DNA of 15,588 nucleotides. Origin: Opitutus sp. GAS368 (GTDB lineage Bacteria; Verrucomicrobiota; Verrucomicrobiia; Opitutales; Opitutaceae). How positions within the stretch are numbered: the stretch's first letter is position 1; each line of letters starts with the position of its first letter. The stretch lies in the NCBI GenBank assembly GCA_945861235.1, contig CAMATV010000026.1, positions 1 to 15,588 of the forward strand, given 5' to 3'. Below the pieces are notes generated by a model that was not told the origin of the DNA, did not search any database, and saw only the letters and a program-made list of their open reading frames with translations. The position numbers were made by a program, and so were the translations under genes. Shown here piece after piece: positions 6,943 through 15,362 of this stretch.

Positions 6943-8379
6943 TTACTTTTCTCCGCGGTTTCCGACTCGCCGGGAGGGCACGGGCAACGGGAGGAAGTCG
7001 CGCTGCAGGATCATCCACTCCTGCATGGTGGCCATGAGCTCACGTTCCACGCTCGCGGCTTCAGGGGTGCCCGCGAGGTTGGTGAACTCGTTGGGATCGT
7101 TCTCTAGGTGGTAGAGCTCGAACGGGGGACGCGTCGCGGCGAAGTAGAGCTGGGCGATCCTCGGCTCGAGCTTTCCGCCGCGGTGCATTTGCCCGAGTTC
7201 CTGCCAGAAGGCTTCCCGTGCGAAATCCACGGGCCAATACGGCAGCTCGCCCAGCGCGTTGTAGATCAACTTGTGGGTCTTGCTGACCACCACGCGGCCG
7301 AGATCAAAATCCGCACTGTTGCCCGGCAGGTTCGTGCCGTGCGCCCCGCGTTCGGCGAAGACGAACTGTCGTCCCACGAATGGCGCGCCGCGCAGGAGCT
7401 TCGCGAAACTTTTCCCGGTCATTTCCGGTGGCACGGGGAGGCCGGCGGCGGCCAGAAACGTCGGCGCCAGATCTTCGCCGCTGATCAATTCCGCCGAGGT
7501 CGAGCCCGGCTTCACCTTGCCCGGCCAGCGCACGAGTAGGGGCACGCGGATGCCAAACTCGTAAAGTGTGCCCTTGCCGCGGAATTGAGACGCGCCGTTG
7601 TCGCCCATGAAGGCGACGAGGGTGTTCGCGGCGAGGCCGCGCTTTTCCAACTCCGCCATCACTTCGCCGAAGAATACATCGAAGTGCGCAATCTCGTCAT
7701 AGTAGCGCGCGAAGTCCTCCCGCACGAGCTGAGTGTCGGGGTAATGGGAGGGAAGTGTGATCTTCGCCGGATCGTGTTTCACCGGGCCGTGGGTGTTCAG
7801 GGGGCGATGCGGATCGTTGGAGCAGAGCTGCAGGAAGAATGGCTTCGCGGCGGGTTTGAGGTCGAGGAACTCACGGAACTGCGCGAGCCCGGCCTCGCTG
7901 CCGCTTCCCGTTTTCACGTAGTCGAGGCGGTCGGGAAACGTGACGAGTTTATGTCGATCAAACACCGTCTGTGATTCCGCCACGTTCACATTCGCTCCAT
8001 CCATGTGATACATCCGTCCGGCGACCCCGGTGAACCAGCCGGCCGCCCGCAGGGCCTCGGCATACGTCTTGATCTCGCGCGGCAGCGGCGCTGAGAAGCG
8101 CGACATCGCGATCGCCACCGGCGATCGCCCCGTGAAGATGCTTGCCCGCGACGGCACGCATTGGGGGCTGGTCACATAGGCCCGATCAAAGCGGATGCCC
8201 TCGGCCGCGAATCGGTCGAGGTGCGGTGTCATGATGTCCTGGTTCCCGTAGCAGCCGACGTGCGGGTAACTGTGATCGTCCGAGAGGATGAGCAGGACGT
8301 TGGGTTTCGGCTCGGCGCTATAAAGCCGAGCCAGCGGGGCCAGCAGCACGACGGCGAAAAGGAGAAGAGTGTTTTTCAT
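6943..8379 (-). CDS. Secreted sulfatase, sulfamidase-like
   Basis: A 478-residue family S1 sulfatase. ATG at 8379 gives a Sec signal (MKNTLLLFAVVLLAPLARLY, cut near YSA-EP); the same frame stays open to 9033 only because it runs antisense through the TonB receptor gene. Metal pair D34-D35 is in LLILSDDHSYPHVGCYG; the formylglycine motif is CVPSRASIFTG (74-84). NDPHRPL (188-194), MGDNGA (258-263) and FRGKGTLYEFGIRVPLLVRW (266-285) follow. The DPHRP block, the LPxxxPDT segment (209-216) and the short GKGTLYE loop resemble heparan N-sulfatase (sulfamidase, S1_8-like) proteins, so N-sulfoglucosamine is a possible substrate; this is inference from motif memory. The usual G-K-x-H site is GRMYHMDG (121-128), with Arg where many sulfatases have the catalytic Lys. 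It follows the TonB receptor gene by a 104-bp gap, the longest in the cluster and the best place for an internal promoter, though I see no clear one. Confidence 0.93.
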   Translation of the reverse strand: MKNTLLLFAVVLLAPLARLYSAEPKPNVLLILSDDHSYPHVGCYGNQDIMTPHLDRFAAEGIRFDRAYVTSPQCVPSRASIFTGRSPVAIAMSRFSAPLPREIKTYAEALRAAGWFTGVAGRMYHMDGANVNVAESQTVFDRHKLVTFPDRLDYVKTGSGSEAGLAQFREFLDLKPAAKPFFLQLCSNDPHRPLNTHGPVKHDPAKITLPSHYPDTQLVREDFARYYDEIAHFDVFFGEVMAELEKRGLAANTLVAFMGDNGASQFRGKGTLYEFGIRVPLLVRWPGKVKPGSTSAELISGEDLAPTFLAAAGLPVPPEMTGKSFAKLLRGAPFVGRQFVFAERGAHGTNLPGNSADFDLGRVVVSKTHKLIYNALGELPYWPVDFAREAFWQELGQMHRGGKLEPRIAQLYFAATRPPFELYHLENDPNEFTNLAGTPEAASVERELMATMQEWMILQRDFLPLPVPSRRVGNRGEK

Positions 8380-8483
8380 TTTGCCTGTGGCGCCGCGCGC
8401 TCCACATCGATAAGGGGGGCGCGTGAGGACAAGGTGAGTCATCGATTGACGCTCGCAGGTCAGGCCGGGGCGCATAGTCATAC

Positions 8484-11400
8484 TCAAAATTTCACATCGA
8501 CCGTGAGCGTATAGGTCCGCGGGCGCTGGAGGGCCCACCGCACGACTCGCATCTCTCCGGGTTTGCCGAACACTCCGAAGTCGTCGGTGTCGGCAATCTG
8601 CGGCAGGTGTTTGTCGAAGTCGAAGAGGTTGGCGACATCGAGCCGGACCTCGACTTGCCGCTGGTTCAGCTTGAACGTCCGCCCCACTTGGGCGCCGACC
8701 TCGAAAAGTTCCGAGCCGCGGACTGGGCGGTTGACCTGGATGAGACGGTTGGCGTCCCGATAGTAGCCAATCGTGGGCGCACTGCGATAGCGGCCCCGTC
8801 CGGTCACGCGCCACCCGGCAAGCCGACCTTCGCTGAAGCCATAGCTGGTAACCGCATTGAGCGCATACTTGCCGACCGAGGCGAGGTCTCGGCCCTCGGT
8901 GGCATTGGCGTCGGCGAGCGCGGTGGTCAGTCCGACGAGCCGGGCATCGACCGTGATCAGGTCCGCGGCGGCGAGGGCGGCCGTGGTGGGATTGCCCGGG
9001 GTATTGGCCAGCTGAGCGAGGCGCACTCTCCACGCCGCCATTCGCTTCAGATCATCCGTGATCAGCGTTTTGATCGCCGCGTAGCGGTTGCTTTCAATGG
9101 TGTTGTTGATGCTCCCCGTCAGCAGGAACCGCCAGTTACGGGTGGGGTTAAACACGGTCGTCATCTCCCAACCGGACAGCGCGGTATCCGTGAGGCCGCG
9201 GACATTGTTAATCTGAATAATACTCTCCGGCGGAATGTCGGCCACCAAGCCGGTGCCGGCCCAGTTGCGCTGCATGAGCGCGTAAACAGTGTTGCGCGGC
9301 CCGATGAACGTGTTGTTGGCGGGATTGAATTGGGAGGTGTTGCGGGTCGCCGCCTCGTAGCGGCTGAGGCTGAAGGTGAGTCGGTCATCCAGCAGGTAGA
9401 GCCGAATGCCATATTCCTCGGTCTTCCCAGTCTCCGGCGGGAGGAGCGTGCCGTCCGCCGAGTAGAGGTTGGCGACGTCCGCCGCGGGGTTGAAAACTTC
9501 CGACTGGTTGTAGGTAAGAGAAAGCCACTTGGTGGCGTGTCCCACCAACCCCAGCGTTCTTGTCGTGCGCGCGAGGGTCGTATCCGGTGCTTGTCCATCG
9601 GGAATGTCGTAGTCGCGGGAACTCACGAAGTAGGGCGTCCCCGCCTTGCGCCTCGTGTCGGCGGCGCGCAAGGTCCAGTTGTCGATCGCGTCCCGGCGCA
9701 GGCCATAAGTGGCGACGAGGCGATTTTGCAGGAAATAGCCCTGCCAAACCAGCGCCCGCGATTCCTGCTCTTTCTCGGTGATGCCGGGCGCCTGCGTGGT
9801 TTCCGTGCTAAATTTGTAGAGATAGCTCCCCGGTCTGCTGGGGTTGACGACGTCGGCTAGGGCGGGGTTTTCAAAGACCGCGTAGTGCGGGTAGGGCCTG
9901 ACGTCGCCGTCTTGCGGGGTGTAGTAAGAACGAAAATTGAGCCGGTGCTGGGCGTTCAACGGATCCGTGCTCAGGCCGTTTGAACCGTCCACGATCGTGT
10001 TCACCACAAATTCCTGATTGGTTTTGGAGGTGTTGTGATTCGATTCCCACAGGCCGGCAAAGCGGTGGCGGCCGAAGATGCTTTTCGCCTCTTTCGGCTT
10101 CAGGTCATACGAAGCCGTGACGCGCCAGCCCAGATTCTCGTCCTGGGGCGTCCCTTGGCGGGCGGCGCCCTCGGCATAGAGCTTCTGGTAGCCCGGGTTC
10201 GAAGTGCCGTCGGCGAGGAAGCGATTGGGATCGATCTTGATCCCGTCCATGATGAAATTGCGCTGCCGCGTGTCCTCCCGGGTGTGGTTGGCGGCCAGTT
10301 CCACGAAGAAATCGGCGGTGATGCGCTGCTCGAGGAAGACACTGGTGTTGGATCCGGTCTGCGTGTGGCCCGGCAGGGCCTTGGTCGCCGGCGTGAGCGC
10401 GGCATCGCGCGCGATGCCATAGGTCGCGACGGGATCGGGCACCTGATAGGCCGCGACCGAGCTGTTGCCGAAGGGGCGCTCAATCGTCGAACTCAGGAAC
10501 CGGGTATTCAGGGTCGCCGGCAGTCCGGGATTATTACCCATGAACACGAGGCTCACACCGTTTTGGCTCAGGACGTTGCTGAATTGGTTGCGCTGTGCCG
10601 CGGTCCAAGCCCCGGAGACCGGCGTGGTGCTTAAGGGTGAGCCGCCGGTCAGCCATGACTGGTAGCCCGAGTCCATCGCCCACTTCAATGGAACGACGTT
10701 CGTCTTGATCGAGAAATTTTCGTGATCGGCCCGAATCGTGGTGCGGCGAAACGGTTTGACGGTCGCCACGAGATTCAGCCTCTGCTGCACCTTGATCTCG
10801 TCGTCGCGGAATCCCCGGTCCTCGGCGGACAGGGCGTTCACTCGCAGGGCGAACTTAGGATGGGCGGCCCAGTTGAAATCCAACGCGCCCCGCCGCGAAC
10901 CATTGCTGTCGACCTTGGCACTTGCGCTGAACGGATTGCGGTCCGTGCGAGCCTGCTTGGTCGATGTGACCACGACGCCTTCCACGCCGCTGGTGCCGAA
11001 CAGAATCGAATTGGGACCGTTCGCGCCGGTCAGACGCTCCGAGTTGTAGATATCAACCTGCCCCGCCACCGGAAAGAAGTTTCGCGAGGACGCCGTTGTG
11101 CTGATGCCGCGGACCTTCCGCGTTCCCGGGTTGGCCAGACCGTTGTTGCCCGCCTGCGTGCCGCCGCCGATCGGCGAACCGAAGTCCTCGTTGCCGCTTG
11201 GGAAGAACAGGACCGCCTCGGCGATCGAGGTCACGTTGAGATCGGCCATCAGCTCTGGCGTCATGATCGACAGCGAACCGGCGGTGTCGCGCAGGTCGGT
11301 CGCAAGCCGGGTGCCCGAAAGCGTGGTGGTGGCCGCGTAGCCCTTGTCCTTGTCGACGTTCACCACGAAGGGCGATAACTCGATGGTGTCGCCGCCCGTG

Positions 11401-11510
11401 GAGGGAGAGCGGGATTGCGGAGCGCTGAGCGGCGGCGAAGAAGTGTCTGCACCCATTGCCGCGATTGGCGCCAGGAAAAGGAAAGTGATTCGGGGGATGG
11501 GGTTTTTCAT
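8484..11510 (-). CDS. TonB-dependent outer-membrane receptor
   Basis: A 1008-residue outer-membrane active transporter. The ATG at 11510 opens a Sec signal (MKNPIPRITFLFLAPIAAMG, cut near GA-DT); the longer frame to 11651 only overlaps the previous gene's tail. A linker precedes the ELSPFVVNVDKDKGYAATTT segment (44-63), the typical entry to the plug domain in Verrucomicrobiota receptors. The plug (about 60-186) contains LRDTAGSLSIMTPELMADLN and ERLTGANGPNSILFGTSG. The 22-strand barrel fills the rest and ends RTYTLTVDVKF with the terminal aromatic needed for barrel assembly. No STN signalling domain is present, so sigma/anti-sigma control through the receptor itself is unlikely. It starts 49 bp after the DUF1592 gene and is followed by the sulfatase cassette, so it probably imports the oligosaccharide or product handled there. 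No separate SusD-like protein is present. Confidence 0.93.
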   Translation of the reverse strand: MKNPIPRITFLFLAPIAAMGADTSSPPLSAPQSRSPSTGGDTIELSPFVVNVDKDKGYAATTTLSGTRLATDLRDTAGSLSIMTPELMADLNVTSIAEAVLFFPSGNEDFGSPIGGGTQAGNNGLANPGTRKVRGISTTASSRNFFPVAGQVDIYNSERLTGANGPNSILFGTSGVEGVVVTSTKQARTDRNPFSASAKVDSNGSRRGALDFNWAAHPKFALRVNALSAEDRGFRDDEIKVQQRLNLVATVKPFRRTTIRADHENFSIKTNVVPLKWAMDSGYQSWLTGGSPLSTTPVSGAWTAAQRNQFSNVLSQNGVSLVFMGNNPGLPATLNTRFLSSTIERPFGNSSVAAYQVPDPVATYGIARDAALTPATKALPGHTQTGSNTSVFLEQRITADFFVELAANHTREDTRQRNFIMDGIKIDPNRFLADGTSNPGYQKLYAEGAARQGTPQDENLGWRVTASYDLKPKEAKSIFGRHRFAGLWESNHNTSKTNQEFVVNTIVDGSNGLSTDPLNAQHRLNFRSYYTPQDGDVRPYPHYAVFENPALADVVNPSRPGSYLYKFSTETTQAPGITEKEQESRALVWQGYFLQNRLVATYGLRRDAIDNWTLRAADTRRKAGTPYFVSSRDYDIPDGQAPDTTLARTTRTLGLVGHATKWLSLTYNQSEVFNPAADVANLYSADGTLLPPETGKTEEYGIRLYLLDDRLTFSLSRYEAATRNTSQFNPANNTFIGPRNTVYALMQRNWAGTGLVADIPPESIIQINNVRGLTDTALSGWEMTTVFNPTRNWRFLLTGSINNTIESNRYAAIKTLITDDLKRMAAWRVRLAQLANTPGNPTTAALAAADLITVDARLVGLTTALADANATEGRDLASVGKYALNAVTSYGFSEGRLAGWRVTGRGRYRSAPTIGYYRDANRLIQVNRPVRGSELFEVGAQVGRTFKLNQRQVEVRLDVANLFDFDKHLPQIADTDDFGVFGKPGEMRVVRWALQRPRTYTLTVDVKF

Positions 11511-11559
11511 GTGGGTAATAGTTTTCCTGGTAGGTGTCTGAGTGACAGGAAGGATGAAT

Positions 11560-14049
11560 TCAGTTCTTCCCAAAGGACTCACTGAGCACGACCGCGCGGA
11601 CGAGATCACTGAAGCCGCCCTTCTTGGCCGACAGATTCTTGACGATGTCATCGATCACGGCGCGGTCGTTGAACTCGGGTTCACGACCCAAAGCATACGT
11701 CAGCAGATTCCGGGAAAGTGCGCGCGTGAACTGCTCGTGGCGCTCGATGAGCAGGCGACGGAAGTCAGCGACGCCGGTGAATTTTTCTCCGGTGGGTAGT
11801 TCGCCGCTCGAATCAATCGTTTGGTCCTTCGTGTAGTTTGCGCGCCAGCGGCCGATGGCATCGAAGTTTTCCAACGCGAAGCCGTAGGGATCGATCTTTT
11901 GGTGACACGCGGCGCAGGTGGCCTGCTCGCGATGTTTGGCGAGCTGCTCGCGGATGGTCTTGGCTCCGCTGGCGTCGGGTTCGATGACCGGCACGTCGGG
12001 TGGCGGCGGTGGCGGCGTGTAGCCGAGGATTTTCTGCTGCACGTAGACGCCGCGCACGACGGGCGAGGTGTCGACGCCGTTGGCCGAGGCGGTCAGGAAC
12101 ACGCCTTGTCCGAGCAGACCGCCTCGCGCGCCTGGCGGCACGGACACCTGCCGCAGGTGCACGCCCTCTACCGGCGGCAGACCGTAGTGCTGGGCGAGTT
12201 CGCGATTCAAAAACGTGTAGTCGGCGGCGACAAATTCGCGCGGGGGCAGATTGCGGTCGAGCACGTGGCGAAAAAATGCCGCCGTCTCGCCGCGCATCGC
12301 CGCTTCGAGGTTGTCGCGGTAAAAGCTGATGAAGTCGGGCGAAGGCGGCATCTCGCCGAGGTTGTCGAGGTTCAGCCAGAGTCGGACGAAGTTCTCCACG
12401 AAGCGCTGCGACTTCGGGTCCGTGAGCATGCGATCCACTTGGGCGCTGAGGATCGCCGGCTCGTGAAGTTTTCCGTCAGCGGCGAGCTGGAGCAGCGCCG
12501 CGTCGGGCAGCGACGACCACAGGAAATACGACAGACGCGAAGCCAGCGCGTGGTTGTTGAGTTTACCGGTGCCGTCGTGCAGATGGAGGAACGCCGGTGA
12601 ACAGAGGATCGCTTGAAAACCGAGTTGCAGTGCGGCCAGCGGCGGCATGCCCGCGTCGAGTTTGGCGGCAACGAGCGCCTCGATGGGAGTGAGTTCGCCC
12701 GCCCGCAGGGGGCGGCGAAACGCGGCGGCGGCGAAAACGCGGAGGCGTTCAGGAATAGTCGCGCGGTTGATTTGGTCGGGCCTGAGGTTGCCGTAAAGCA
12801 ACGCGTGACCCCGGGTCGGCCACTGATCGAGGTGCGGACCGTTGACCTGCATTTCCCAAATGCGGAGCTTGGGGCCGCGATAGACTTTAAGCAGTGCAAC
12901 CGAGCGCTCGCCGGCATTCTGGATGGCTGCGGGTGCCTTCAGTTCGGGATACCTCGCGGCATTCCGGCTCATGAGAAAGGACTGACGCTTGGCCCGGATC
13001 GGGCCGTTGCGGAAGCGCACCTCTGGTTCCTCGCCGCGTTCGAGATCGACGGTCCACTCGAACCACTGCGGCTGCTCGCTGGTGAGTTCCACCAAAGCAA
13101 GCGTGCGCTGCGTGGTGATGTTGCCCGTGCTCTCCACGCTGCCCTCGCGATTCACGGCGGCGAGTTCCATCACGATCGGATCGCCGTTTCGGTAGTCGTC
13201 GATGAAGTCGTAGGCGTGCGTGCGGTCGATGGCGGCGGCTTGGATGCGAATCGTGTAGCGCCCGCTCTGCGGTGCGCCGCCGCGCGCCATCGGCTCGAAT
13301 CCGATGTGCCCGCCGCGGTAGTGCCGTGCGACGAGATCATCGTAGCCCGTGTCCGACACCCAGCGATAGCGGTCGGTATGAAAAAGCTTGGGCAGATCCG
13401 CGGCCTGCCGGCGTTCGAAATAGAACGGCGACTTCTGCGCGTAACTCTTGTTCTCGGGCTTCGGACCAAACGCCGTCGCGCGCAGGATCGCCTCCTCGGC
13501 GGCGACAAAATAGTGATCGAGCAGCATCCCCGACGTCACTTGCGCCGCGGAATTGTTGTCGAAGCCGCCGACGCGTAATTCGGGCGGAAAATCGACGGTG
13601 GGATTCCATGCCGCGACGTTCAATCCGAGCAGGTCGCCGATGGTCTGACGATATTCGTAACTGTTGAGGCGGCGCAGCACGGTATGAGCGGCCGTGTCTT
13701 TGAAACGCTGCGCCGCCTCACCGACGGAGGCGGTGATGGCATCGACGGTTGCGAGCAGTTCCGGTTTCGGCGGCTGCCTCTCCTTGTGCGGCGGCATCTC
13801 GCCCTGGTTGAGCTGATCGAGAATCTCCTGCCAGAGCAGCGCCTCGTCCGGAGTCTTGATTGTGGTGGTGAGCGAATCGAACCGCCGGTCGCCCTTCTGT
13901 TTTTCGGGGCCGTGGCACTTGATGCAGTACTCCCGAAGAAACGGTTCGAGTGGTGCGGCGGATGCCAGCGAGGCGACACCCAAAACCGTACCGAGCGAAA
14001 GCAACCCGCGAAAAGTAAGGAGGCTGAACCCAGACAAAGGCGGCTTCAT
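11560..14049 (-). CDS. DUF1592-type multidomain protein with two CxxCH haem motifs
   Basis: An 829-residue exported protein of a family abundant in Planctomycetota and Verrucomicrobiota, function unknown. ATG at 14049 follows the DUF1552 stop by 2 bp (TGA-CC-ATG), implying translational coupling; a longer frame to 14181 is antisense-free but overlaps that gene and is rejected. After a signal (about 1-31) comes the planctomycete cytochrome-c domain with CIKCH (42-46) and GEMPPHK (83-89). DUF1587 (LRRLNSYEYRQTIGDLLGL, 125-143), a beta-rich insert (about 200-415, with SGRYTIRIQAAAIDR), DUF1595 (LRVFAAAAFRRPLR, 436-449), DUF1592 (LGFQAILCSPAFLHL to WSSLPDAALL, 476-520), DUF1588 (GLLGQGVFLTASANGVDTSP, 644-663; CAACH 712-716) and DUF1585 (LLTYALGREPEF, 782-793) follow. 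The two CxxCH sites predict covalent haem and an envelope electron-transfer role. All expected domains are present and in order. Confidence 0.92.
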   Translation of the reverse strand: MKPPLSGFSLLTFRGLLSLGTVLGVASLASAAPLEPFLREYCIKCHGPEKQKGDRRFDSLTTTIKTPDEALLWQEILDQLNQGEMPPHKERQPPKPELLATVDAITASVGEAAQRFKDTAAHTVLRRLNSYEYRQTIGDLLGLNVAAWNPTVDFPPELRVGGFDNNSAAQVTSGMLLDHYFVAAEEAILRATAFGPKPENKSYAQKSPFYFERRQAADLPKLFHTDRYRWVSDTGYDDLVARHYRGGHIGFEPMARGGAPQSGRYTIRIQAAAIDRTHAYDFIDDYRNGDPIVMELAAVNREGSVESTGNITTQRTLALVELTSEQPQWFEWTVDLERGEEPEVRFRNGPIRAKRQSFLMSRNAARYPELKAPAAIQNAGERSVALLKVYRGPKLRIWEMQVNGPHLDQWPTRGHALLYGNLRPDQINRATIPERLRVFAAAAFRRPLRAGELTPIEALVAAKLDAGMPPLAALQLGFQAILCSPAFLHLHDGTGKLNNHALASRLSYFLWSSLPDAALLQLAADGKLHEPAILSAQVDRMLTDPKSQRFVENFVRLWLNLDNLGEMPPSPDFISFYRDNLEAAMRGETAAFFRHVLDRNLPPREFVAADYTFLNRELAQHYGLPPVEGVHLRQVSVPPGARGGLLGQGVFLTASANGVDTSPVVRGVYVQQKILGYTPPPPPPDVPVIEPDASGAKTIREQLAKHREQATCAACHQKIDPYGFALENFDAIGRWRANYTKDQTIDSSGELPTGEKFTGVADFRRLLIERHEQFTRALSRNLLTYALGREPEFNDRAVIDDIVKNLSAKKGGFSDLVRAVVLSESFGKN

Positions 14050-14051
14050 GG

Positions 14052-15362
14052 TCACCCGATCTTCATCGGCGAAAACGTGCCCGTGCTGCGCCCGAAGCGC
14101 TCGCGCTCCACGCCGAACCATTGGAGCGAGGACAGCCAGAGATTGGACAACTGGACACGTTTGCGCTCCTCGGCCGGGCACACGACGTGGCCCTGATGCT
14201 GGAGGCCGCCTCCGGCGAGGATCACCGGGAGATTGCGGTTGGAGTGGGTGGAGCCGTTGCCCATGCCGCTGCCGATCACCACGAGCGTGCTGTCCATCAA
14301 TCCCGCCTCCTTGAGCTTCCCGAGGAGATGCGCGAACTGCGTGATCAGATATTTCTCCACGATCTGCAATTGGGTGAGCAGACCCTCCTGTTTACTGTGG
14401 TGTGACAGCCCGTGGTAACCGCCGACGTTGAGGTCGGTCGTGTGAAATTGCAGCGGGACTTCAAACGTCGCGACGCGCGTCGAATCCGTCTGCAGCGCGA
14501 GCGCCATCAAATCCAAAAACAGTGGCATCTCTTCGATCTGCAATCGCTCCGCGTCCGTGATCGCATTGATGGGCGACTTCGGCTTCGGCCGCCCCAGCCA
14601 CGCCTCGGACATTTGCAGCCGCCGCTCTGCGTCGCGCACCGACGTCAGATATTGGTCGAGTTTGCTGCGGTCCGCCGCATCGAGATTTCCACCCAGGTGC
14701 TTCGCCGACTCGCGCAACGCATCGAGCACGCTGGCGCGGTGCGACAGACGCTCGCGCTCCGCGACCTTGGCGCCCGCGCTCGCCTCGACAAAGAGCGCGT
14801 CGAACAAACGCGCGGGATTGTTCACCGGCGGGATGCGCACGCCCGCGCGGTTCCAGCACATGTCCGTGCCCTCGGCCAACCCCGCGGTGATGGAGGGATA
14901 GCGCGTCGCGGAGCCGACGTGTTCTGCGGCGACCTGGTCGATCGAAATATTTTTTTCAGGAAATCCCGCCGACTCTTCTTTTTTCACGCCGGTCAGGAAC
15001 GAGTGCACGGCGCCGTGGCCGCCCTTCGCATCGTGATCGAGATGGGAGAAAACGGTGAAGTCCTGCCGATAGGCCTGCAACGGTGCGAGCGTCTTGCTGA
15101 GTGTAAACTCGCGCCCATTCGTCGTCGGGAAAAACCCCTCGGGCCAGAAGCCCAGATGATTGCCGATGCAGAGCAATCGGCGCGGAGCGGCCTTCGGAGC
15201 GGTGGCCGCAAAGCCGACGTTGAGACTCTCGAACGCCGGGAGTGCGAGTGCCATTCCCAAGCCGCGGAGGAAATGGCGGCGATCGATGAAAGGCGTGGAG
15301 GGTGTTTTGTTACGCTGAGTCGGACGTTCGGTGAAGCAGGGGTGGATGGGTCTGATGTTCAC
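14052..15362 (-). CDS. DUF1552 protein with Tat-type signal
   Basis: A 436-residue member of the DUF1552 family, which almost always accompanies DUF1592-type cytochrome genes in these phyla; the function of the pair is unknown. A twin-arginine signal DRRHFLRGLGMALALPAFES (27-46) directs it out of the cytoplasm. Family blocks include RRLLCIGNHLGFWPEGFFP (61-79), the SHLDHD/GHGAVHSFLTG segment (about 105-124), ISIDQVAAEHVG (about 138-149) and the C-terminal DSTLVVIGSGMGNGSTHSNR with LPVILAGGG. The fold is thought to resemble the alkaline-phosphatase/sulfatase superfamily, as in the related DUF1501 proteins, but the sulfatase formylglycine motif is absent. The start is a GTG whose last two bases and next A form the stop of the upstream gene (GTGA overlap), a strong argument for this start despite the 26-residue lead before the Arg pair. 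The DUF1592 gene follows 2 bp after its stop. Confidence 0.9.
   Translation of the reverse strand: MNIRPIHPCFTERPTQRNKTPSTPFIDRRHFLRGLGMALALPAFESLNVGFAATAPKAAPRRLLCIGNHLGFWPEGFFPTTNGREFTLSKTLAPLQAYRQDFTVFSHLDHDAKGGHGAVHSFLTGVKKEESAGFPEKNISIDQVAAEHVGSATRYPSITAGLAEGTDMCWNRAGVRIPPVNNPARLFDALFVEASAGAKVAERERLSHRASVLDALRESAKHLGGNLDAADRSKLDQYLTSVRDAERRLQMSEAWLGRPKPKSPINAITDAERLQIEEMPLFLDLMALALQTDSTRVATFEVPLQFHTTDLNVGGYHGLSHHSKQEGLLTQLQIVEKYLITQFAHLLGKLKEAGLMDSTLVVIGSGMGNGSTHSNRNLPVILAGGGLQHQGHVVCPAEERKRVQLSNLWLSSLQWFGVERERFGRSTGTFSPMKIG

Noticed and set aside
8380..8483. Promoter or terminator in the gap between TonB receptor and sulfatase
   Set aside because: I looked for -35/-10 pairs and a stem with a U-tract on the minus strand and found none that stands out; two ATCGAT hexamers are present but are short and common.
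8380..9033. In-frame N-terminal extension of the sulfamidase-like sulfatase up to 9033
   Set aside because: It is antisense to the well-supported C-terminal half of the TonB receptor gene and is Arg/Pro/Gly-rich; the ATG at 8379 begins a textbook signal peptide.
8607..9860. Long plus-strand open frame opposite the TonB receptor
   Set aside because: Shadow of the receptor gene; Arg/Gly/Val-rich with no domain signature.
11511..11651. In-frame extension of the TonB receptor up to 11651
   Set aside because: It overlaps the coding end of the DUF1592 gene on the same strand in another frame, and the ATG at 11510 starts a clear signal peptide.
14050..14181. In-frame extension of the DUF1592 protein up to 14181
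   Set aside because: It overlaps the end of the DUF1552 gene in another frame and lacks family similarity; the ATG at 14049 is followed by a signal peptide and the CIKCH motif.
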